Below are positions 56,131-64,000 of a DNA stretch of 64,000 nt, piece after piece. Positions within the stretch are counted from its first letter, which is position 1. Every line of letters begins with the position of its first letter. The stretch is taken from positions 835,423-899,422 of the forward strand of contig JALHOW010000002.1 in assembly GCA_022842785.1 (NCBI GenBank), in the 5' to 3' direction. The position numbers and the translations under genes are program-made. The notes under the pieces are model-generated. The model searched no databases. It had not been told where the DNA came from and saw only the letters and a program-made list of their open reading frames with translations. Origin of the DNA: Hyphomicrobiaceae bacterium. Its GTDB lineage: Bacteria > Pseudomonadota > Alphaproteobacteria > Rhizobiales > Hyphomicrobiaceae.

Positions 56131-57657
56131 ATGGATGAAGGCCACCGCTCCCGCCGTATCGTGAGCGCCTGGAGGCTCAGCGCGCTCGCGGGGATGCTCG
56201 TGCTCGCGGCTGGAAGTGGCTGGTCGCAGACGGTGCGGCCACACGCGGGCGCGCACAACGCAGCGCCCGCTTCTTTCACTGCACTCGAGGACGGCGAGGA
56301 ACATCCCGGCGGTGCCGCGACATCGCAGCGCCGCACCGACTCGACTGAGGCCTTCTCCCATTTCTCGCCCAACATGGGCCTTGCCAAGGAGATGGACTTC
56401 AAGATCGGCAATGCGATGTTCCGCAAGTTCTGGGTCTCCGCGCCGGCCTCGACCAAATCATCGGATGGGCTCGGCCCGCTCTACAATGCGCGCGCCTGCC
56501 AGAGCTGCCATCTGAAGGACGGGCGCGGTGAGCCGCCACGCGGGCCGGGCATCGAGGACCGTTCGGTCTCGATGTTCCTCAGGCTCTCGATTCCGCCGGA
56601 GACGGCGGAGCAGCGCGCCGCACTTGCCGAGGGCCGCCTCTCGGTCATTCCCGAGCCGACCTACGGAACGCAGCTTCAGGAACTCGGCATTCAAGGGCAT
56701 CTCGGTGAAGGCCGCATGGTCATCGACTACGAGGAAGTGCCGGTCACGCTTGCCGGCGGTGAAGTGGTCTCGCTGAGGCGGCCGACTTACCGCATCGAGG
56801 ATCTCGGCTACGGCCCGATGCATTCAAAGACCATGATCTCGCCGCGGCTGGCCCCGCAGATGATCGGTCTCGGACTCATCGAAGCTATTCCGGTGGAAGA
56901 CATCCTCGCGCGCGAGGATCCGGACGATCGCGACGGCGACGGCATTTCGGGACGCGCCAACTGGGTATGGTCGGTCGAGAACAAGAAGCTGATGCTCGGT
57001 CGCTTTGGCTGGAAGGCGGGCCAGCCGACCGTTCTCCAACAATCGGCCGATGCATTCGCGGGCGACATCGGCATCGGGAACTGGATCGCGCCTTATGCCT
57101 GGGGCGATTGCACGCCCGCGCAATTGCTCTGCCGGAGTGCGCCGCACGGCGGCACGCCGAAATCACCGCACAGCGAGATCAACGCCAAGCTGCTCGATCT
57201 CGTCGCCTTCTACGCGCGCAATCTCGCGGTGCCACCGCGTCGTGATCCTGATGCGCCGGACGTGCTGGCGGGTAAGCGCCTCTTTCACGAGATCGGTTGT
57301 GCATCGTGCCACGTGCCGAGCTTCACGACCGGTGAGACCTCGCCCGATGCGCACCTGCGCGGACAGAAGATCTGGCCTTACTCGGACTTTCTCCTGCACG
57401 ACATGGGGGACGGACTTGCCGACGGGCGGCCGGAAGCGCGGGCGGACGGCCGCGAATGGCGCACGGCACCGCTCTGGGGCATCGGCTTGACCGAGATCGT
57501 GAACGGACACACGTTTTTCCTGCACGACGGCCGCGCGCGCAATCTGACCGAGGCCATTCTCTGGCACAGTGGTGAGGCGCAGCGCGCGCGCGATGGGTTC
57601 GCGCGGCTTTCACGGCAGGACCGCGCGCGCCTCGTCGAATTCGTCAATTCGCTCTGA
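56131..57657 (+). CDS. Di-heme oxidoreductase (DHOR/thiol oxidoreductase family), periplasmic
   Basis: This 508-residue protein has a signal sequence (LSALAGMLVLAAGSGWSQ) and two heme c sites: CQSCH in ARACQSCHLKDGRG and CASCH in GCASCHVPSFTTGE. The DHOR family occurs beside imelysins and DUF1513 proteins. It could pass electrons between a periplasmic carrier and iron. The gene starts 8 bp after the first imelysin and is followed 11 bp later by the second. Confidence 0.88.
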   Translation: MDEGHRSRRIVSAWRLSALAGMLVLAAGSGWSQTVRPHAGAHNAAPASFTALEDGEEHPGGAATSQRRTDSTEAFSHFSPNMGLAKEMDFKIGNAMFRKFWVSAPASTKSSDGLGPLYNARACQSCHLKDGRGEPPRGPGIEDRSVSMFLRLSIPPETAEQRAALAEGRLSVIPEPTYGTQLQELGIQGHLGEGRMVIDYEEVPVTLAGGEVVSLRRPTYRIEDLGYGPMHSKTMISPRLAPQMIGLGLIEAIPVEDILAREDPDDRDGDGISGRANWVWSVENKKLMLGRFGWKAGQPTVLQQSADAFAGDIGIGNWIAPYAWGDCTPAQLLCRSAPHGGTPKSPHSEINAKLLDLVAFYARNLAVPPRRDPDAPDVLAGKRLFHEIGCASCHVPSFTTGETSPDAHLRGQKIWPYSDFLLHDMGDGLADGRPEARADGREWRTAPLWGIGLTEIVNGHTFFLHDGRARNLTEAILWHSGEAQRARDGFARLSRQDRARLVEFVNSL

Positions 57658-57668
57658 GGGGTGGAGCC

Positions 57669-58790
57669 ATGTCTCTCGCAGGCCGGATCGCTGGTGGGCT
57701 CGCAGCGGTGGCGCTCATCGTGTCGTTGGGCGCTGGCAGCGCGGCGCGTGCGCAGACGCCCGGGGCGTTCGACCACGCAGGTCTCGCGCGGCAGGCCTTG
57801 GAGAAGCACATCATCCCTGGATATTCCGGGCTGGTCTCGGCGGCCGAAGCGTTGACGAAGGCGCTCGAGAGCTATTGTGCGCGCCGAACGGCTGAGCAGC
57901 AGCGCAGCATGGAGCGCGCCTTCGATGGTCTCGTCACGGCATGGGGGAACATCGAGCACATTCGCTTCGGCCCCATCACCGAGGAGAACAGGCTCGAGCG
58001 CATTTTCTTCTGGCCCGATCGGCGTGGTCTCGGCGCACGGCAGGTGGCGCAGACATTGAAAGCGCGCGATCAGGACGCGCTCGATCCAACGAAGCTCGCT
58101 GCGAAGCGCGTCGCCATTCAAGGGCTCGCCGCGCTGGAGACGGCGCTCTTCGACACGCCCGCAAAGGAGCCCGAGGAACGCGGATATCGCTGCGCTTACG
58201 CCAAGGCGATCAGTGCGAATATCCGAAACCTCGCTGCAGATGTGCTAACGGCATGGACCGAGCCTGATCGCTTTGCTCGGTACTGGCTCACTGCAGGCGA
58301 AGAAGGCAATCCGCATTTCTTGAAGGCGTCGGAGACGACGCTTGCGCTCGCGAAGTCGCTCGACAATGGATTGGAGCGCGTGCGTGACGAGTGGATTGCC
58401 GGTCCGCTGGGGCTCGGCGTTCAGCGGCGACGACTGACGCCGGTTCTGGCAAAGAGCGGACGCACGATCAGGCTTTTCGGGGCCGGTCTCGACGGGCTGC
58501 ATCACCTCTACATGGTGGGCGGTATGAACAAGGCGATCGTCGATACCAGCGGCGCGCATCCCGGCGTCACCGTCCCGCTGAACGCGAAGCTGGTCGAGCG
58601 GGAAATCGAGACCGCGCGCGATCAGGTGCGTCGGCTCGCGCGGCAGGGCAAGCCCTTCGATCCTGATGCCATGATGCAGCCCTTCGTCGCCCTCGGCTAT
58701 CCGTTGAAGAATGCGCGCATGCAGCTCACGGCCTTGCTCGGGCTCACTGCGGGCATCTCCATGGGATTCAATGCAAGCGATGGTGATTGA
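57669..58790 (+). CDS. Second imelysin-family periplasmic protein
   Basis: This 373-residue protein has a signal peptide (AVALIVSLGAGSAARA) and the imelysin helical core, with an NIEHIRFGPITEENRLERI segment but without a clear GxHxxE motif. It is a paralogue of the first imelysin, from which it is separated by the di-heme gene. Its function within the set is unknown. Its end overlaps the DUF1513 gene by about 11 bp. Confidence 0.8.
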   Translation: MSLAGRIAGGLAAVALIVSLGAGSAARAQTPGAFDHAGLARQALEKHIIPGYSGLVSAAEALTKALESYCARRTAEQQRSMERAFDGLVTAWGNIEHIRFGPITEENRLERIFFWPDRRGLGARQVAQTLKARDQDALDPTKLAAKRVAIQGLAALETALFDTPAKEPEERGYRCAYAKAISANIRNLAADVLTAWTEPDRFARYWLTAGEEGNPHFLKASETTLALAKSLDNGLERVRDEWIAGPLGLGVQRRRLTPVLAKSGRTIRLFGAGLDGLHHLYMVGGMNKAIVDTSGAHPGVTVPLNAKLVEREIETARDQVRRLARQGKPFDPDAMMQPFVALGYPLKNARMQLTALLGLTAGISMGFNASDGD

Positions 58791-59907
58791 TCGGCGAACG
58801 CTCTTGATCGGGACGGCGAGCGGCCTCATCGCCGGCGGCGGTCTAACCGCGCACGCGCGTACGGAACTCGCCCCGGCACTTTACGCAGCCGCTCGACGCG
58901 GGGGCGATGGCCGATACTGGGCCGCGCTCTTCACCGAGGATGGCCGCGATGTGAATGCCGTCGCACTGCCGGGGCGGGGACATGACATCACCGTATCGAC
59001 GATCGACCGTACGTGCGTGGCTTTTGCCCGGCGGCCTGGCAATTTTGCCGTTGCATTCTCGTCGGATCGCGGGCGTGAGCCGATCGTTTTTACGACACCG
59101 CCGGACCGGCACTTCTATGGCCACGGCGTGTTCTCGCGCGATGGCCGCCTGCTCTATGCCACCGAAAACGACTTCGACGGTGCGCGTGGCGTCATCGGCA
59201 TCTACGACGTCAGCGCGGGATACCGCCGCATTGGCGAGTTTCCCGCCGGCGGTATCGGTCCGCATGATCTTGCGCTGCTCGGCGATCAGCCCGTGCTCGT
59301 CATTGCGAATGGCGGCCTCATCGAGCACCCGGATTTCGGCAATGGCCGGCGTATCCTCAATCCCGATGCCATCGAGACGACACTCGCTTATGTCGATCTC
59401 CGAACGGGCGATCTGCTGGAGCGTCATGAGCTCGGCGCAGCGGGGGCGCTATCGCTGCGCCATCTCGACGTCGCGCACGACGGGACGGTTATCGTTGGCG
59501 CTCAGGTCGCGCATGGCGCTGTTGGTGCGCAGACGCTCGTCTACCGGCATCGGCGCCAGGCCCCGCTGCAGGCTCTCGCGCTGCCGGCGGCGACCGAGCG
59601 CGCGCTGTCGGGTTACGTGAGCTCTATCGCATGTGACCGGGATGGCGCGCTCGTCGCGGTGACCAGTTCGAAGGGGGCAAGCGCCGTCGTGCTGGACATT
59701 GCTTCAGGCAATGTCGTGCGCACGCGCACGCTCGACGATGTTTCTGGCATCGCACCGACCCGTGTGCCGGCCGAGTTCCTTACAACTGCCGGTACGGGGC
59801 AGATTGTGCAGCTCGGCGATGGGAGCGATGCGCGGACGGACGCCGTGTCGACGCCCTGGAGCTGGGACAATCACGCCGTGTTCGTCGGCGAAGCAATCAC
59901 TGGGTGA
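58780..59907 (+). CDS. DUF1513 periplasmic beta-propeller protein
   Basis: This protein of about 375 residues has a twin-arginine-like start (VIDRRTLLIGTASGLIAGGG), so Tat export is likely. It then has repeated four-strand blades (GDGRYWAALFTEDG, FSRDGRLLYATENDF) typical of DUF1513. Several starts (58771, 58780, 58783) are possible. The gene overlaps the second imelysin gene, so it is the fourth in a tight set. DUF1513 function is not established. Confidence 0.85.
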   Translation: MVIDRRTLLIGTASGLIAGGGLTAHARTELAPALYAAARRGGDGRYWAALFTEDGRDVNAVALPGRGHDITVSTIDRTCVAFARRPGNFAVAFSSDRGREPIVFTTPPDRHFYGHGVFSRDGRLLYATENDFDGARGVIGIYDVSAGYRRIGEFPAGGIGPHDLALLGDQPVLVIANGGLIEHPDFGNGRRILNPDAIETTLAYVDLRTGDLLERHELGAAGALSLRHLDVAHDGTVIVGAQVAHGAVGAQTLVYRHRRQAPLQALALPAATERALSGYVSSIACDRDGALVAVTSSKGASAVVLDIASGNVVRTRTLDDVSGIAPTRVPAEFLTTAGTGQIVQLGDGSDARTDAVSTPWSWDNHAVFVGEAITG

Positions 59908-60349
59908 GCTTCGGCAAGTCGATGGCGACGTCTTCGACCATGACCTCGATCTTCACCGCGCCTGCCTTCTTGAAGGTCAGCGTGAGCGGGAAATAGTCGT
60001 AGTTGTCGACGAGCCGCTTGAAGCCGGTCACACGCAGGTAAACGCTCTTGGTCGAAAGCTCGACGCGCGCACCCGGTTTGATCTCGACCGCTTTGTGGGG
60101 ACCGGTCGTCACATGGACGAGCTCGACGCGCGCGGCATCAGGCGAGGAAGCGCCGGTCAGCACGTCCGCAGCCTTGCTGGTATTCCGGATGACCATCTGC
60201 ACAGCGAGATCGAACGGCGGCTTGGCCTCGCCCATGTCGCCCGCCCATGGGTGATCGATCTGCAGCGTGCTGGTCTTGATGCGGTGCGCCTCCGCGATCG
60301 ATGCGATCGCGAACATGGTCGCTACTGAAAGGAGGATGGGTCGGATCAT
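59897..60349 (-). CDS. PCuAC-fold periplasmic protein, copper ligands missing
   Basis: This 150-residue protein has a signal peptide (IRPILLSVATMFAIASIAEA) and the PCuAC/DUF461 layout (FDLAVQMVIRNTSKAADVLTGASSPDAARVEL, then YDYFPLTLTFKKAG). In true PCuAC the copper is held by an H-x-M and further Met/His residues after GRVEL; here that region is ARVELVHVTT with no Met. It may bind another metal or be non-metal. Convergent to DUF1513 with an 11-bp overlap. Confidence 0.7.
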   Translation of the reverse strand: MIRPILLSVATMFAIASIAEAHRIKTSTLQIDHPWAGDMGEAKPPFDLAVQMVIRNTSKAADVLTGASSPDAARVELVHVTTGPHKAVEIKPGARVELSTKSVYLRVTGFKRLVDNYDYFPLTLTFKKAGAVKIEVMVEDVAIDLPKLTQ

Positions 60350-60550
60350 GTACGCATGACTTTTCTGAGTATTAGGAACGGGAAGAAGATCCAAGAAAAC
60401 AAATGGATAACGCTTTCAGCTTCAGAGATCTGCGCATTGATACGCTGGCCGGCGAAGGCTGTCCAGCCGACGCGCAGTCACCGCATGGCAATCGGCCTCA
60501 CAAGGTCATCCCCCATGAGGCCGTCGATCATGTCGTCATGGATGACGCTA

Positions 60551-61009
60551 CTATTTCTTCTGCACGCGATAGACCTCGTGGCAGGCTCGGCAGTTCTTGG
60601 CGACTTCGCCGAATGCACCCTTGAAGGCGTCGGCGCCACTTGCGGCGGCCTTCTGCGCGGTGACGGCGTCACTGGCCAACTTCTGTCCCTTGTCCTCGAA
60701 GTCCTTGAAGCTCTCCCACACCTTGGGAGATGCGGTTGTTTCGCCGCCGGTTTCCGAGCCCTTCGGGAACAGCTTGGTAAAAGCGGCCCAGTTTGAGGCG
60801 ATCGTGCCCATGGCTTCGCTGGCCTTGGCCGCATCGTAGGGGATTTCGCCCTTGGCCAGCTGCGAGCCGGTCTTGCTGGCGCCTCCAACCCCCTTCATCA
60901 GCTCCTTGCGCTGTGCGATTGTATCCTGAGCAACAACGGTCGCGGCGGTGGCGACAACGGCAATCGTCGCTAGTGCAGCGACCCCTCCCAATACCGTCGA
61001 TTTAAACAT
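60551..61009 (-). CDS. Class II cytochrome c (c'/c-556 type)
   Basis: This 152-residue protein has a signal sequence and a C-terminal heme-binding motif CRACH in VAKNCRACHEVYRVQKK, with the four-helix layout of class II cytochromes (MKGVGGASKTGSQLAKGE). Such cytochromes carry electrons or bind gases in the periplasm. It lies upstream of the PCuAC-fold gene on the same strand. An ICE-like region (61060-61076, minus strand) is a weak 11-of-14 match. Confidence 0.88.
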   Translation of the reverse strand: MFKSTVLGGVAALATIAVVATAATVVAQDTIAQRKELMKGVGGASKTGSQLAKGEIPYDAAKASEAMGTIASNWAAFTKLFPKGSETGGETTASPKVWESFKDFEDKGQKLASDAVTAQKAAASGADAFKGAFGEVAKNCRACHEVYRVQKK

Positions 61010-61305
61010 TCAGATGCTCCCTGCCTGGTTCAGCCCAACAATCCGGGGTGGGCCCCCCTTCTATAACGACTCTAAATCGAGTGGGCAGCGGACTTAAGCC
61101 TAACGGTTTCGTGAACGGTGTTGCTCCAGGGCTCTGCGCAATGCTCGCGTCTTGGAGTCCTTGCCTAGTGATGTTGGCCAGCGCCCTTGGTCGGGGAGCG
61201 AACTGCTGTCACAATGCGGCTGGCGGCAGTGAGGTGGGTGCGGCATCCACACTGGCTGCCATCCGCAGGGGGCAGAGCCATCCGGCTCTGGGGCAGTTCA
61301 AGCGC

Positions 61306-62151
61306 ATGGACAGTTCCGTTTTCGCGATCATGATGATCGCCGCCGCGCTGCACGCCGGCTGGAACGCGCTGCTCAAGCTCCGCGTCGAGCCGCGCATCGC
61401 GAGTACGCTCCTCGGCATTGCCGGCGGGATCGTCGTGCTGCCGCTGTGCTTCGTCTTTCCACTGCCGGCCAAGGAAGCGTGGCCCTTTCTTGCGGCATCA
61501 TCTCTCATTCATCTGATCTACTTCCAATCGCTCGGCATTGCCTACGAGACGGGTGACCTCGGGCAGGTCTATCCGCTCGCACGTGGCAGCGCGCCGCTGC
61601 TGACGGCCATTGGCGCCATGTTCTTCGTCGGCGAGGGAATTGGGCTTTTCGGCTGGATCGGCGTCACGACACTCGCGGTCGGCGTCGTGCTGCTCTCGCT
61701 CAAGGGGGCGCGTGATTCGAGCCGCATCGAGGGGCGCGCGGTCGGTTTTGCCCTGCTCACCGCCGCGACGATCGGTGCCTATACGGTGGTGGACGGAGTC
61801 GGTGTGAGGCGCTCCGGCAACGTGGGCTCGTACATCGTATGGGGGTTTCTGCTCAGCGCGACAGTGCTCGCCGTCTATGGTGGCTGGCGTTGGCGCGGTG
61901 GTCTCGTGACGGCTTTTGTCGGCTCAGCGCGGATGCTGCTGCTCGGCGCCGCCATGTCGATTGGATCTTATGGTATCGCGCTCTGGGCCATGACCCAGGC
62001 ACCGATCGCGATCGTCGGCGCCATGCGCGAGTCGAGCGTCCTTTTCGCGGCTTTGATTGGGGTCGTTTTCCTTGGCGAGCCGCTGCTGCGGCTGCGCATC
62101 ATTGCTGGGACTCTGGTGCTGGCGGGCGTGCTGTTGTTGAGGTTGGCTTAG
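61306..62151 (+). CDS. EamA-family (DMT) transporter
   Basis: This 281-residue protein has ten hydrophobic segments in two EamA repeats, from VFAIMMIAAALHAGWNALLK to the final LVLAGVLLL. ATG 61306 (MDSSVFAIMM) is chosen because upstream sequence is not membrane-like. DMT transporters export amino acids, nucleobases or metabolites. No adjacent gene indicates its substrate. Confidence 0.88.
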   Translation: MDSSVFAIMMIAAALHAGWNALLKLRVEPRIASTLLGIAGGIVVLPLCFVFPLPAKEAWPFLAASSLIHLIYFQSLGIAYETGDLGQVYPLARGSAPLLTAIGAMFFVGEGIGLFGWIGVTTLAVGVVLLSLKGARDSSRIEGRAVGFALLTAATIGAYTVVDGVGVRRSGNVGSYIVWGFLLSATVLAVYGGWRWRGGLVTAFVGSARMLLLGAAMSIGSYGIALWAMTQAPIAIVGAMRESSVLFAALIGVVFLGEPLLRLRIIAGTLVLAGVLLLRLA

Positions 62152-62193
62152 CGCAGCTTCTCCCTCTCCGCATTGTCTTCAATGGAGAGAGGT

Positions 62194-62314
62194 GTCACGC
62201 CAGGGGCGTGCTTTCAGCACGACGTGAGGGGCGACGGCAAACGCCGCGTGTGCGTGTGTGGCCGCCCCTCATCCTAGCCTTCTCGTCGCGCCAGAGGCGC
62301 GCTTCCAGCGCGAC
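62194..62314. repeat. 30-bp degenerate direct repeats A1 and A2
   Basis: Copies at 62194-62223 and 62285-62314 match at 25 of 30 positions (shared GTC-N-CGCCAG core and CAGC-N-CGAC end). The second copy also forms a hairpin with 7-base arms GTCGCGC/GCGCGAC. Confidence 0.65.
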
Positions 62315-62340
62315 AAGCACGGGGAGAAGGGGAAGAGAAG

Positions 62341-62444
62341 CTTCCCAGCAACCTGCGGCAAGCAAACAAACCATCGCCGCGGGCATGGCACCACAGGCGA
62401 GTGCGACAGCACCCCTTCCCAGCAGCCCGCGGCAAATAAACAAA
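62341..62444. repeat. 30-bp degenerate direct repeats B1 and B2
   Basis: Copies at 62341-62370 and 62415-62444 match at 26 of 30 positions, sharing CTTCCCAGCA and CAAACAAA-like ends. They lie just downstream of the groEL stop. Confidence 0.65.
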
Positions 62445-62468
62445 GCCGCGCCGGTTGCCCGGCGCGGC
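62445..62468 (-). terminator. groEL transcription terminator
   Basis: A perfect 10-bp stem (GCCGCGCCGG, 62445-62454, with CCGGCGCGGC, 62459-62468) and 4-base loop are followed leftward by a T-rich tract (TTTGTTTATTT on the minus strand). It is a strong rho-independent terminator about 33 bp after the groEL stop. Confidence 0.9.
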
Positions 62469-62500
62469 CTCCGATTTCGTAGCGTGCCTGAGCGGCAGGC

Positions 62501-64000
<1,500 letters not shown>

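Larger units (their letters stand above)
62152..62500. other. Repeat-bearing intergenic region between EamA and groEL
   Basis: This 349 bp holds no gene. It contains two pairs of short degenerate direct repeats (62194-62223 with 62285-62314, and 62341-62370 with 62415-62444) and the groEL terminator hairpin. The repeats differ by four or five bases in 30. Confidence 0.7.

Overview
This 64 kb window is GC-rich, densely packed chromosomal DNA from an alphaproteobacterium, most likely a member of the Hyphomicrobiales. The signs are a hisB–DUF2628–hisH order, a class II DAHP synthase, EF-P with its EpmA/EpmB modification genes, a GAAC-N7-GAAC LexA-type box near ssb, Irr-like (ICE) sites in iron genes, and many hydrolase, CoA-ligase and ABC-transport genes. 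I see no prophage, insertion sequence or CRISPR array. The first gene (amidohydrolase) and the last (groEL) are cut by the window edges.

Layout. 1-4660: catabolic block with an amidohydrolase, an MBL-fold lactonase-like hydrolase, an SMP-30/isochorismatase fusion and, convergent to them, a two-subunit CoA-transferase. 4952-7631: KefB/YbaL-type antiporter, a membrane methyltransferase and tRNA-Thr(TGT). 7923-13729: class II DAHP synthase, a DUF3800 gene, a MarR-GNAT fusion regulator with a near-perfect palindromic operator, a class I aminotransferase, an FkbM methyltransferase and a small unknown gene. 13902-20488: MFS transporter, FAA hydrolase and a small alpha/beta protein, facing a D-2-hydroxyacid dehydrogenase, an RraA-like protein and an alkyl sulfatase. 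20630-23415: efp divergent from epmA-epmB. 23486-29935: aspartate-type aminotransferase, DUF1932 oxidoreductase, FAD-dependent dehydrogenase, MtgA with a very long N-terminal extension, and FPP synthase. 30020-33515: a divergent succinyl-CoA-ligase-like pair, phosphoglycolate phosphatase and ssb. 33553-39331: a complete five-gene peptide ABC transporter. 39552-43695: acyl-CoA synthetase, a three-gene operon (CMD protein, chorismate mutase, small membrane protein) and a thiolase-like protein lacking key residues. 43897-47235: a 1112-residue membrane/coiled-coil protein of unknown function with an internal duplication. 47476-49673: hisB, DUF2628, hisH and a SinR/Cas2-like small protein. 49951-61009: an iron and heme block. 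61306-64000: EamA transporter, a repeat-bearing spacer and groEL.

The most coherent multi-gene system is the iron block. It holds hemP, an Rrf2 regulator lacking Fe-S cysteines, a periplasmic ferric-iron-binding protein without permease or ATPase, an unknown 11-cysteine protein translationally coupled to a BFD-like ferredoxin, a DUF2325 protein and bacterioferritin. A periplasmic set then follows: imelysin, di-heme oxidoreductase, second imelysin, DUF1513 propeller. Downstream on the other strand lie a PCuAC-fold protein without copper ligands and a c-type cytochrome. Irr-like sites lie before the iron-binding protein and bacterioferritin genes. The 1112-residue protein and the 11-cysteine protein are the best candidates for undescribed biology. 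All calls come from reading the sequence; no database search was run.
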